DNA of 42,421 nucleotides, taken from positions 1-42,421 of the forward strand of contig JAFQPT010000368.1 of assembly GCA_017411665.1 (NCBI GenBank), read 5' to 3'. This DNA comes from Oscillospiraceae bacterium (GTDB taxonomy: Bacteria > Bacillota_A > Clostridia > Oscillospirales > Oscillospiraceae). Position numbers and translations under genes: made by a program. Each line of letters opens with the position of its first letter. Position 1 is the stretch's first letter. A model generated the notes under the pieces. The model ran no database searches. It saw only the letters and a program-made list of their open reading frames with translations, and was not told the DNA's origin. Shown here in pieces: positions 23,457-32,460 of the stretch.

Positions 23457-24518
23457 TTACATATTTAGATTATATTGAATTGATACTTCATCAAGGTCAT
23501 TTTTGAAAGATATGAATTCTATTTGATGTATTTTAAATATTTCAGGTGTAGAGTACCCATCAAACATATATGAATCAGGAATTGGATATTCAACATGAAT
23601 ATCAGGACAACATATTTTAATAAGGGCACATGACACTGCATGTAACTTGCATCCAATCGGAGCTAGTATCATACGTTTTGAGTAGTATGTACTATGATAT
23701 ATCTCAACAAGTTTTTCAAAAACCCCTTTATAATCAGTAAACTGAATAGTTTCTAACTTAAGGCATGATTTCATTGATTGGATAATTTCTTGATGGATAC
23801 GCTCTGTTGCATTTTTTCTCCAGGTTTCTGTTTTACGCGTAGAACATGAATTAATCAATGTGACCTGCTCTGGCGACAGATCTCTGAATAGTCCAGATAT
23901 TAATTGTTGATTGAAAGAAAGGAAAGCAACAAGATGAGCAGGACAATTCTGCATAACAATACTTGATAATCCTGGTGTTTTGACAATATCATATATTCCT
24001 ACTGAAGATAGAGTAATAAATGGTATAAATTCCTTGGAACCATTTTTACTCTCTCGATTTTCTATCTCAAAATCAAATCGTTCCTTACAGGGAGACCAAC
24101 TCAGCGGTTCGGTATATATTATCCTTAATTTTTTCATATAATTTTTTAATGAGTTAATAATAATAATAATTAATAATTTAGACATTACTGAAATGTCAAG
24201 AATAATTTCATCATAATCATTAATATTATGAATATTTACCCCAAATTCCTGCTCAAAAGGTGTTGGATTATATCTGTTGAAGATAAGTGTGTGGATATTT
24301 TTTGTTCTCCTAGCCACTTCAGAATAAACTTCCTCATATCTTGATCTTTTTGAAGGAGAATATTTACAAATCAAGACTTCTGAAAACAAATCTTGGGAAA
24401 TTGGCTGTCGCCTAATCCAAGACATAGCACGATCCTCAAATCCTTCAGATAGAATAAAACAAATATTCTTCTTCTGACTGTCATATATATCTTCAGCATC
24501 TACGATATTGGGCAACAT
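23457..24518 (-). CDS. Rossmann-like protein of the kinase-ATPase operon (possible effector)
   Basis: A 353-residue soluble protein, third gene of a tight operon (5 nt after the kinase-ATPase). Visible signatures are ICFILSEGFEDRAMSWIRR (about 20-38), EIILDISVMSKLLIII (about 104-119) and LRIIYTEPLSW (about 131-141). These alternating strands and acidic turns suggest a Rossmann-like alpha/beta fold. A second part from about residue 200 is helical. I do not recognise a named family, and no nuclease or TIR motif is clear. By position it may be the effector or a ligand sensor of the system. Confidence 0.65.
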   Translation of the reverse strand: MLPNIVDAEDIYDSQKKNICFILSEGFEDRAMSWIRRQPISQDLFSEVLICKYSPSKRSRYEEVYSEVARRTKNIHTLIFNRYNPTPFEQEFGVNIHNINDYDEIILDISVMSKLLIIIIINSLKNYMKKLRIIYTEPLSWSPCKERFDFEIENRESKNGSKEFIPFITLSSVGIYDIVKTPGLSSIVMQNCPAHLVAFLSFNQQLISGLFRDLSPEQVTLINSCSTRKTETWRKNATERIHQEIIQSMKSCLKLETIQFTDYKGVFEKLVEIYHSTYYSKRMILAPIGCKLHAVSCALIKICCPDIHVEYPIPDSYMFDGYSTPEIFKIHQIEFISFKNDLDEVSIQYNLNM

Positions 24519-24523
24519 TATAT

Positions 24524-27025
24524 TTACTCAACCTCCAGATAGTTTGAAAGAGGTGGGACATTAACATCTGACCTTCTTTTCTTTGTTTTTGAACAATAAT
24601 TTTTAGCGAATGTTTCCGGACTATCCAATAGTTGCTGAAAATCAGAGAAATCCAAGGTGACACTATCTCTTTTTGAGAAAGTTATATTAAAATAAGGAAT
24701 AAACAAGCTTCGTAATTGTAGTCTTGTTGCAACTGTACCACGAATACTTTTTCCACGGGTATCAGATATTAAAACACCATAACGAATTAATCCTTTATAA
24801 TAACATTCAGTTAATCCACTTAACTTACCTGTAAGTGGACCTGTTGAAATCTCTATTTTCCTGGGTTGCTTTGGAGGGCACTGATTATTATTTTTTGACT
24901 CCTTAGTGGATAAATCATAATAAAATATTTGTTGAATTGCCGTTACAATTTTGAGTAAATGTTCACCATATGCATCGTCTGATATAGATTCACTTTCATT
25001 ATCAGAGTTACATTTATTCTTAACATTACATAATGAATTTAAGTAATCGCCCCCAGCTTTTCTTAACACCTTGTCCTGAATTTCTTTGGGTATTAGGGGT
25101 AAATCACTCTCACCATTGTTCTCTCCAACTTGCGTAAGATTGTTGTGTTCATTCTCTCCGCCTGTTGATAAAGTAAGCATATCGGAAAATATTCTAATTA
25201 ATTCTCGAATGTCACTCGACCAAATATTGTAAAATACATCTGTACCATAGTATTTATTTGTCTCCGATGAACGAATAATCCGTGCACGCTCATTGTTGGA
25301 TATTTTTGAATCTCCCAATAATTCCTTAAGAGTTCTATTTTGATTTGCAAACAAACTACATCTGTTTAATCTTTTTTCAAAAATGCTATCAATAATATCT
25401 TGACATTCTTTTATATCTACAACCAGAGATTTTGCACTGAGATCTATTAGATTATAATCATTATTATCTTCTAGTGTCTTATTATTGAGACCTGATGGTA
25501 TAAAACTTTCAGTACTTTCTGTTGACACCTTAAAGAAGATAAGCGCACTCCTTCTAAATATAATTGGATTTAATATCCTTTGAGTACTTTCATTGATCAT
25601 CGGTGTCGAATAGTCATCTAAGAAGAAAAAGAAAGATTTTCCAGTTACAAAACCGCAGTTCTCTTGAATAACTGAACACAACTTCTCTAAATAATCATAT
25701 TCGACAAGAGACCAATTCTTTTCGCAATGATAGGCGTCATCCAGTTTACATTCATGCAATAATTTCTGACAATAATCAGAGATACTGTTTATTATACTCT
25801 CAGTTGATGAGCCGGTATATTGTATATTATCTCCAGAGAAGTAAGTAGACATAAATGATATTAACCAAGAGATGTCAATATCTTTCTGCTTAACTTCATC
25901 TTTAAGCCAATCTAAAACAATTAGAGTCCACTTTAAGTTGAAATAACAAATCACCTGTTTTCGTGCATCCCCCATTTTCTCTTTTGGTAACCAAGGGAAT
26001 GCTTCCGATATGGTACGCGCATTTAAATATAATCCTACAAACCCATCTTCGCCATCAATACCAGCAGCACCAAGTTTTTTCTTTAAGTCATGGCTAACGC
26101 GCCTAAATATTGTAGTTTTACCACATCCTCGAAGACCAGTAAGTACAGAAATATTTCTATCAAACAACTCATCGGTTGCTAGAAATTTGGGGACGAAAAG
26201 GGCATTCCAATCATCATAACGATCACCAAGATACTCGGCAACCATAAAATCACTTATATTTCGGATACTAGACTCAACAGTGTCTTCTTTTGAAAATAGC
26301 TGGAATAGTTGTTCACGCAACTCTCTTGGATTTCGAACATAAGTTCCTTCAGTAATATTTATTTCTGTGAGTAATCTTGGAAATTTATTCTTGAGTACAT
26401 CATAACGTTTTCTATCAGCCAATTCAAGATTGTGACTGTCGATTGATAATAAACCATCTTGAATTATTCTTGCAAGTCCCTTATAGTCATCTAACGATTC
26501 AACACAGGTAGGATCCTGCGAATACGTCCCACGCCCAAAATCAGTAATAAATACTTTTCTTCTATTAGGAGTTATGGATAAACTCGTTGGATTTTGGATT
26601 AATATATTTCCAGAATGAAAATCTGAATGTTGGATGCCCTGGACTTTACATGCATGAAAAATCTGGAGTGTAGTATCAATAACATCAATCAACATTTGCA
26701 ATGTTAATTCTCGCTCCTCAATGATTTTCCTTAGATTTTTACCATTAATATAATCCCAGACAATATACAGATAACCCACACCCTCAACCTCTATATTTCC
26801 ATGTGAATGGTAACGAACAACCCCATCAGTCTGTTCTAAACAGACAACTTTCGTGATTTCATTCTCCCAATTTGGTCGCAACCGATCTAATTCAATAAAT
26901 TTAATTGCCCTATCTCCAAAACGCTCTTTAGATGCTTTATACACAGTCCCAACACACCCATCGCCAATATGATTACAAATAGTATAACCCTCAATATTTT
27001 TTCCAATAAATAAGTCGGAATGCAT
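24524..27025 (-). CDS. Ser/Thr-type protein kinase fused to an ORC/CDC6-like P-loop ATPase
   Basis: An 833-residue two-part protein. Residues about 12-245 are a protein kinase with all catalytic residues: glycine loop IGDGCVGTV (20-28), Lys42, the catalytic loop HSDFHSGN (Asp135, Asn140) and DFG (162-164). Residues about 285-630 are a P-loop ATPase with Walker A GLRGCGKTT (297-305) and Walker B FFFFLDD (Asp470, Asp471). The C-terminal part (about 720-833) looks like a winged helix (GLTECYYKGLIRYGVLI, LRSLFIPYF) as in ORC/CDC6-like and STAND ATPases. It starts 2 nt after the methyltransferase stop. Likely a signalling switch joining phosphorylation to ATP-driven sensing; that role is inferred. 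Confidence 0.8.
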   Translation of the reverse strand: MHSDLFIGKNIEGYTICNHIGDGCVGTVYKASKERFGDRAIKFIELDRLRPNWENEITKVVCLEQTDGVVRYHSHGNIEVEGVGYLYIVWDYINGKNLRKIIEERELTLQMLIDVIDTTLQIFHACKVQGIQHSDFHSGNILIQNPTSLSITPNRRKVFITDFGRGTYSQDPTCVESLDDYKGLARIIQDGLLSIDSHNLELADRKRYDVLKNKFPRLLTEINITEGTYVRNPRELREQLFQLFSKEDTVESSIRNISDFMVAEYLGDRYDDWNALFVPKFLATDELFDRNISVLTGLRGCGKTTIFRRVSHDLKKKLGAAGIDGEDGFVGLYLNARTISEAFPWLPKEKMGDARKQVICYFNLKWTLIVLDWLKDEVKQKDIDISWLISFMSTYFSGDNIQYTGSSTESIINSISDYCQKLLHECKLDDAYHCEKNWSLVEYDYLEKLCSVIQENCGFVTGKSFFFFLDDYSTPMINESTQRILNPIIFRRSALIFFKVSTESTESFIPSGLNNKTLEDNNDYNLIDLSAKSLVVDIKECQDIIDSIFEKRLNRCSLFANQNRTLKELLGDSKISNNERARIIRSSETNKYYGTDVFYNIWSSDIRELIRIFSDMLTLSTGGENEHNNLTQVGENNGESDLPLIPKEIQDKVLRKAGGDYLNSLCNVKNKCNSDNESESISDDAYGEHLLKIVTAIQQIFYYDLSTKESKNNNQCPPKQPRKIEISTGPLTGKLSGLTECYYKGLIRYGVLISDTRGKSIRGTVATRLQLRSLFIPYFNITFSKRDSVTLDFSDFQQLLDSPETFAKNYCSKTKKRRSDVNVPPLSNYLEVE

Positions 27026-27027
27026 GT

Positions 27028-28128
27028 TTATCTCCTCTCCAATACAATAATTGTCTCTCTTTTAATAGATGTGTTTGCTTTTATCTGTTTTTTAGATGAG
27101 GGAATAGGGTCATAATATTTATCATAAAGATTATATTTTTTCTCTGCCATTTGAAGAATTAAATCAGCCAATTCAATAGGTCTCTGTTGATATTCGATTG
27201 TGACATCCCCAATAACTATAATACATTTATCTCCTTTTTTTTGAAAAGAAGACCATTTATTGACACATGTCGACATCATGCTTATGAAATTATTTTTGGA
27301 GGGAGATATTTTTTTGTCTAAATCTTTCCAATTATTCACCCCCAAGAACCACAATCGAAGTCGATTATCACGTCCATATGTGAGAGCTTTCATGTATGGG
27401 GGGCTTGTAATTATTGTAGCAATTCTTTTATATTTCAAATCAATATCTACTGCATCTGAACAATATACCTCTCTATCTAGTGAATAATCAAGAGACGGGA
27501 TATTTTTATAGGAACGCTTGACTTTTGCAGACAACCTACTAAAAACATCACGATACTCATACATTTCAGGATATATTTCTTGTGGATATTTTGATTTTCG
27601 TAAATATGGGGTGCCATGACTTGCAGGATATGACAAAAAACCTGGACGTTGATGGTGTAAAATCCCCATTAAACAAGAAAGTAAAAACCATTCATTATTT
27701 TTCGATAAGATTGATACCCAGACAAGTATTTCTTTGAGAGTTTCAGGATGATAAAATTCTTCCACCCATTCTGGAATCTGCGGGAGTTTTACCTCATTTA
27801 ATCTCTCTGTAACTACTTCATTATAGACATTTAATGAATTCAGCGCAAGATTTTCGGATGGATAAGGATGTGTTTTCCCCAAAGACAGAAGGTGTGCATA
27901 TTTATTTAAATCATTTCCAATAACATTAAAGCCATTTGCCCATCCTTCAAGCAAAACAGTACCACTACCACAGAACGGATCGTATATTCTTTGTCCTTCT
28001 ACTGCATATTCTGATATTAAATGACGTGCGCACTGACTACGCAATCTTCCTATATAAGGAGATAATGAATTTAACGAGTTAGTCTGAGACCCCTCGAAAT
28101 TATTCAAAGCAGATGTATCCGTTATCAT
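27028..28128 (-). CDS. DNA methyltransferase (TSPPY type)
   Basis: A 366-residue DNA amino-methyltransferase. The SAM motif I is DPFCGSGT (residues 50-57), and the catalytic motif IV is TSPPY (241-245), some 185 residues later. This order, with a long insert as a possible target-recognition region, fits class alpha-like enzymes making N6-methyladenine or N4-methylcytosine. A late GDKCIIVIGDVTI strand follows. It is first in the three-gene operon. No restriction nuclease lies beside it. TATA-like sequences are abundant upstream (28140-28165). It probably marks self DNA or a regulatory site. Confidence 0.88.
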   Translation of the reverse strand: MITDTSALNNFEGSQTNSLNSLSPYIGRLRSQCARHLISEYAVEGQRIYDPFCGSGTVLLEGWANGFNVIGNDLNKYAHLLSLGKTHPYPSENLALNSLNVYNEVVTERLNEVKLPQIPEWVEEFYHPETLKEILVWVSILSKNNEWFLLSCLMGILHHQRPGFLSYPASHGTPYLRKSKYPQEIYPEMYEYRDVFSRLSAKVKRSYKNIPSLDYSLDREVYCSDAVDIDLKYKRIATIITSPPYMKALTYGRDNRLRLWFLGVNNWKDLDKKISPSKNNFISMMSTCVNKWSSFQKKGDKCIIVIGDVTIEYQQRPIELADLILQMAEKKYNLYDKYYDPIPSSKKQIKANTSIKRETIIVLERR

Positions 28129-28350
28129 AGAGTACCCATAAATATGTATATAATATTTATATTATTCTGCTGTGTATAATTATATTTGTTCTCTATTTTT
28201 AGTTAATCTCAATGAAGATTTTCCATACTATGTCGAAAAATATTGATGTACCATTAAGAGACCCTACTTCTATTTTATCACTGACTTGATTGAAAATAAA
28301 TACTGACAAATAATTAATGGGGTAATTTGTATCAATGAACATAACGGAGA
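28129..28350. other. AT-rich promoter region of the methyltransferase operon
   Basis: Very AT-rich DNA with several overlapping TATA-like blocks (for example around 28140-28165) that could drive the minus-strand operon. No gene, RNA or repeat is recognised. Confidence 0.45.
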
Positions 28351-28509
28351 TTAATGAATGGGTGAATTATAAATCCCTCTTACTTTCAGTGTAAAATTTT
28401 CTTTGCTAGTTTCTTCACCCATCCAGGACACCATTTCACTGCAACCCCAAGCACCCGCTACTTCACCGTCCGCGACACGGTTGTCTCCTTCATGGTACAA
28501 AGGGTCTCT
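28351..28509 (-). pseudogene. Possible remnant of a protein gene
   Basis: A minus-strand frame open from just after TAA (28510-28512) to TAA (28351-28353) encodes about 52 protein-like residues (for example DGEVAGAWGCSEMVSW and ENFTLKVRGIYN). It has no proper start, and its 5' part is GC-rich like the core genome inside an AT-rich island. It may be the end of a gene cut by island insertion, or a chance frame. Confidence 0.3.
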
Positions 28510-28547
28510 TTATGGGCATGTATTCTGTGCATACCCAACACGACTAT

Positions 28548-29498
28548 TTACGGCAGCTGTGCAACTAATTTGAAGAAAGTCGGCCTTGCAGGTCTTGATA
28601 CATCCAATATAGGCACTACATATGGCGGAAATGATTTCTCTGGGATATATGTTTGAATGGTATCGCATGCAATGAGTTCATCCACCGGAACTGAGACACA
28701 AATATCTCTGATATCTCCAATGTTTAGAGTCAGAGTATCTGAAAGAGAATCAGGATTTGTATCTTCAACAATTTCTCCCGGGAAGGTAAGTCTTGCAAAA
28801 TCAGTTACATCCTTTAAAGTCTCCGGATCAAATTTGCCTTGAGCCAAATCAAGTACGATTCTGAATTCATTTTGCCAGGAGTAATCTAGTGATTTGCAGA
28901 ATTCATTATAGGGCCGACCATGGGAAAAAGTAACATTGTATTCAACCCTCATAAAAGACGCCCAAAAATCAGTTTCAAATCGCCGAAGCATTTCTGAACA
29001 GACACGGCGCAGAAATTCATGCGGATGGTGAATGATAACTGCAGTATCGCCAAAGTCTGCAATACGAGGGTCTGGTTGGATAAATTGCCCGCGTTTCTCA
29101 TCATACTCTAATGCATAAAGACAAAATATTTTCTCTCTGTACGTTAGTACATCAATCACCCCAACCTGGTTTGGTACTATCTCTGAAATTTTGCCTGTGG
29201 AATCTATTGTGTGTGCATATGGATTATGATGGTTTTCAAATGATTGAGAAAAACCTTCGAGTGAGTCGCCTCTGAACTGGTTATTTGCATCCTCACTTCG
29301 TCTCGAGATGTCACCAAAGCAAGCTATTGCCCGCATGAATACTTCGCCGTCCAGAAGTTTCTCTGCCCATTTACGATTTACCACTTTCACCAGGAAGTAG
29401 GGTTTTTCGTGGTGTGATTCTAAATTGCGCAGATGATGAGTATGATTGTGGCGGAGAAATATTGCTTCTCCCTTTTTCTGTTTTGTTGAGTTATCCAC
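28548..29498 (-). CDS. Hypothetical island protein, GTG start
   Basis: A 316-residue soluble protein of unknown function. An early segment (ANNQFRGDSLEG, residues about 71-82, preceded by FMRAIACFGDISRR) resembles a stretch that I recall from uncharacterised proteins of mobile and defence regions, but I cannot name a family. The annotated start is GTG (29496-29498); no early ATG exists. A perfect palindrome (29504-29524) abuts the start and could be an operator. It is divergent from the Nudix-TM gene. Confidence 0.55.
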   Translation of the reverse strand: MDNSTKQKKGEAIFLRHNHTHHLRNLESHHEKPYFLVKVVNRKWAEKLLDGEVFMRAIACFGDISRRSEDANNQFRGDSLEGFSQSFENHHNPYAHTIDSTGKISEIVPNQVGVIDVLTYREKIFCLYALEYDEKRGQFIQPDPRIADFGDTAVIIHHPHEFLRRVCSEMLRRFETDFWASFMRVEYNVTFSHGRPYNEFCKSLDYSWQNEFRIVLDLAQGKFDPETLKDVTDFARLTFPGEIVEDTNPDSLSDTLTLNIGDIRDICVSVPVDELIACDTIQTYIPEKSFPPYVVPILDVSRPARPTFFKLVAQLP

Positions 29499-29500
29499 GA

Positions 29501-29545
29501 AAATTGAAGTTCACACAACTTCAAGGTGATTCTATTTTTTTGGTA
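29501..29545 (+). repeat. Direct repeat, copy 1 (palindrome plus T run)
   Basis: Contains a perfect 8-bp palindrome TTGAAGTT-CACAC-AACTTCAA (29504-29524), then a T run and TGGTA. A similar sequence in the same orientation lies at 32411-32460. It has the form of a plus-strand terminator, yet no plus-strand gene lies upstream. Confidence 0.55.
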
Positions 29546-29717
29546 CAGCACAAGATAAGATAGTGCCAATAATTTTCTACTCTCAGTTTTCTAGATTGGT
29601 CAATACAGTTGTATGAGAGGGAATAAGTGACTCTGTTATCATCATTCCCAAATGGAATAAACAGATACATAAATATATTACATATTACTGAATATCATGT
29701 ATAATTGGGGTGGTTAT

Positions 29718-31778
29718 ATGAAAAGACTTGATATAATATCTAATTTCAGATGTTTAAATAAATATTTTAACGGTTGGAAGCTTGGTCACTATGTTACTGT
29801 TTCTAAAGACTGTAAACTGATAGCAAAATCATTGGAAGATAATCCAGAAGCAGTTCAAGACTGGTTTGCGCCATCTAACAGAAGAATGTACAGAAAACTG
29901 CTGGGATATTATGAGAAGGCCAAGACGAATCCATTTAGATATGACTCAGGGTTGGTGAGTTTGGATTTACGCAATCAAAAGAGCAACAATGGGGAATTAA
30001 AAGAGATTCCGTTTATCTTCACTCCTTACCTGATGATGAATTTCATTACTGACTGGCATACTAAGACAAAGAAAACACATTTTCTAAGTAAACGCGAACG
30101 TGTGAACAAGTCTTTGATTCCTCAACGAGCTATCGGCGTTGGAATGGTGCTTTCAATAATTGCACTTCGTGGTTCTGCCCGCAATAATGATTCGAAGCCA
30201 TACATAATCCTCATAAAAAGAAACAATAAAAAACCTGATGGGAAATCGGGAATCCGTGATGGTGAGTTAGACACTGCAGTTGTAGAAGGTATTAACTGTG
30301 GTGACTTTGAAATAGGTGGAAATTATGACTATCCTTATGAAGCAAATCTTGAATCAATTGCAGTTCGCGCCCTCCGTGAAGAAAGAGGCATTAACTATGC
30401 TTTGCTGGATGCATACCATCTCATTCAGATGCCAAAAAGATACTATCTTGGGTTTGATTATGAATGGCAGCAATGGAATTTTTTCGGCACGGTAAAAATA
30501 GATTGTACTGTTGAGGAGCTTGTCCGTCAAAGTCATTATTTTTCCAAAGATGTTTTTGAAACAAATGATATTCTGGCAATGCCTTTTAATAAAAATACTG
30601 TATGCTATCAAATCTCTCAGCGAAATATCACCGTTGGAAGACATGGAATTGATACGCAAAAATTCAGTGATATAGAGAATAAGGGGATGTGGAACACAGG
30701 ATTTTTCTCTGTGGCATTTGCCTTTTTAGAAGAAGGGGAGAATATATTTAACAATCTCCATAACAGTCTATCCAGTAAAGCAACGGTAGGTAAACCCAGG
30801 GCCTGTGTGCGCAAAGGCATGAACTGGCTTTCGCAAACTATATCCTCCATAAATATTGGGTGGAATGGTGTCCTCCTTGCCATTGCTTTGATAATTACAG
30901 TAATTGTTATCTTCTGTCCGTTTATTCCGGACATTGTTGCATTGTTTTCCTTACTGTCAGCTCTGGCACTATTCAGAACGCAGTATGTTGCTTCCAATAA
31001 TATCCTCCACATCCCAATGAAAGAAGCAGCTAATACCTGTGACTTAGAACAATTTATCGGTCTTACTATCTTAGATGGGGAAATCTATGACTCTTCAAAA
31101 AAAGAGCACACTCATGAGCGAGAAATTTATCTGCAAGTGGACACGAAAAGAGGACTCGGAGATAAAGTAACTTGCCAGGTTTCCAGATCCTGCAATGTAT
31201 TTCCAGAAGACTCAGAGGATAAACAAAACTGGTGCCGTCTGTCGTGCGGGGAGGAAGTAGTAGAGATTCCACACTGGATTTTCCGACCGGATAACGGGAA
31301 TAAGTGTCCTGTCAGGGTTGTACTTTCTCTGGTTTCTGAAAATAAAATGATTCTCTTTGAAAAGGATGGAAAACAGGGGTTGAAGAACTATGTTGATTCA
31401 AAGATTGATTTGATGGATATTGGGTGCATAACGAAGAGGTATGTTCCACTCAATCTTCTGTCAAAACATGGTGAAATTATCAAAAAGATAAATATTGAGG
31501 AATTTCAACCTAAGATAATAAACTACAAATATCTTCTTCAGAGGGAAAAAGGGAATGGAGATATAGAATACATCATTATTGGGCACATCTACCTGCAGAA
31601 GGAAATCGACTGTATTCCTCCAACTCTGAGTAGTTTTGGCGAGTATCTGCTCACTCCTCTGAGCCGTGATATCTTGAAGTCGGATTATTCCTTGAAGTTT
31701 GATTCGGTAAATAATTGTGCAAATGATTTGGTGATAACTGAATATCTTGGATACAAACTTCCAGAGTATGGAAGATAA
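29718..31778 (+). CDS. Nudix-like domain fused to a membrane segment and C-terminal domain
   Basis: A 686-residue protein. The N-terminal half (about 130-310) contains a Nudix-like region whose box reads AVRALREERGI (the AxRxLxEExGI half of the motif) with a preceding Glu-rich segment. A hydrophobic hairpin at about 395-440 suggests two membrane helices. The C-terminal 240 residues are soluble and strand-rich. No family match is recognised for the whole. An earlier ATG at 29697 is possible, but GGGGTGG just before 29718 is a good Shine-Dalgarno. A Nudix domain next to a membrane hairpin suggests nucleotide sensing or cleavage coupled to the membrane, as in some defence effectors; inference only. 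Confidence 0.6.
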   Translation: MKRLDIISNFRCLNKYFNGWKLGHYVTVSKDCKLIAKSLEDNPEAVQDWFAPSNRRMYRKLLGYYEKAKTNPFRYDSGLVSLDLRNQKSNNGELKEIPFIFTPYLMMNFITDWHTKTKKTHFLSKRERVNKSLIPQRAIGVGMVLSIIALRGSARNNDSKPYIILIKRNNKKPDGKSGIRDGELDTAVVEGINCGDFEIGGNYDYPYEANLESIAVRALREERGINYALLDAYHLIQMPKRYYLGFDYEWQQWNFFGTVKIDCTVEELVRQSHYFSKDVFETNDILAMPFNKNTVCYQISQRNITVGRHGIDTQKFSDIENKGMWNTGFFSVAFAFLEEGENIFNNLHNSLSSKATVGKPRACVRKGMNWLSQTISSINIGWNGVLLAIALIITVIVIFCPFIPDIVALFSLLSALALFRTQYVASNNILHIPMKEAANTCDLEQFIGLTILDGEIYDSSKKEHTHEREIYLQVDTKRGLGDKVTCQVSRSCNVFPEDSEDKQNWCRLSCGEEVVEIPHWIFRPDNGNKCPVRVVLSLVSENKMILFEKDGKQGLKNYVDSKIDLMDIGCITKRYVPLNLLSKHGEIIKKINIEEFQPKIINYKYLLQREKGNGDIEYIIIGHIYLQKEIDCIPPTLSSFGEYLLTPLSRDILKSDYSLKFDSVNNCANDLVITEYLGYKLPEYGR

Positions 31779-32066
31779 TTTTCTTTTCTTTTCGGATATA
31801 TCAAACAACCAAACACTGTTATCGCGTTGTTTGGCTGGTATTCTGCAGTTGTGCTCTATGATTCTTGTTGGAAATCCTCTCATTTTTTGTGAGGGTAAGG
31901 TGTTTATTCATCCTATTCTCCTGTTGTCAACACGCGCAGCTTTTCGGAGTTGTCAGTAGATGTTACGGATTATTCTCGGTAAGTTGAGGTGACTATTACG
32001 ACAGGTAAAATTCTAATATCTATTATTGCCGATAGAATAATATATTCCGAAAACAGAATGGATAAT

Positions 32067-32381
32067 ATGTGTGAAAATTCAGAAAACAAGAATTTTATCT
32101 TCCCGCGGTGGGTATTAATTGTAGAGAAAATACTGTTAATTATATTGGGAATTATTCTGTTAGGTGGTTGTATTGTGCTCCTTGTCTGTTCCAAATTCAC
32201 AGTAGAATATATAGTTTGTGTTATTTGCCTTACAGTAATCATTTGTCTATTCCTTATACTTCATACAATCTTGACATTAAAGATAATGGGGTATGAATTT
32301 GAGTTGGAATTAAATAAGATTGAGTTGGAGTCGGAAGAAAATAAGGCGAACAATACTGTAAATCAACCGCAAGTCGTGTAA
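32067..32381 (+). CDS. Small two-TM membrane protein
   Basis: About 104 residues, with a charged N-terminus, two adjacent strong membrane helices (roughly residues 16-42 and 48-71) and an acidic C-terminal tail (ELNKIELESEENKAN). No family recognised. The open frame reaches 31989 and ATGs also exist at 32058. The ATG at 32067 is preferred because a TATA-like AATAATATATT is centred 26 nt upstream, fitting a leaderless mRNA. It lies 288 nt after the Nudix-TM gene and may belong with it. Confidence 0.55.
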   Translation: MCENSENKNFIFPRWVLIVEKILLIILGIILLGGCIVLLVCSKFTVEYIVCVICLTVIICLFLILHTILTLKIMGYEFELELNKIELESEENKANNTVNQPQVV

Positions 32382-32410
32382 TTACTTTAACCGTGTCCTC
32401 AGCAAGATTA

Positions 32411-32460
32411 AGATTGAAGTAGACACAACTTAGAGGGAATTCATTTTTTTTTTTTTGGTA
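32411..32460 (+). repeat. Direct repeat, copy 2 (terminator-like)
   Basis: ATTGAAGT, ACACAACTT, a 13-base T run and GGTA recur here in the same order as at 29501-29545, with a degenerate palindrome. It follows the small 2-TM gene and is probably its terminator. Confidence 0.55.

Noticed and set aside
27028..28128. Classical restriction-modification system
   Set aside because: No restriction endonuclease or specificity subunit is adjacent; the partner is a kinase-ATPase.
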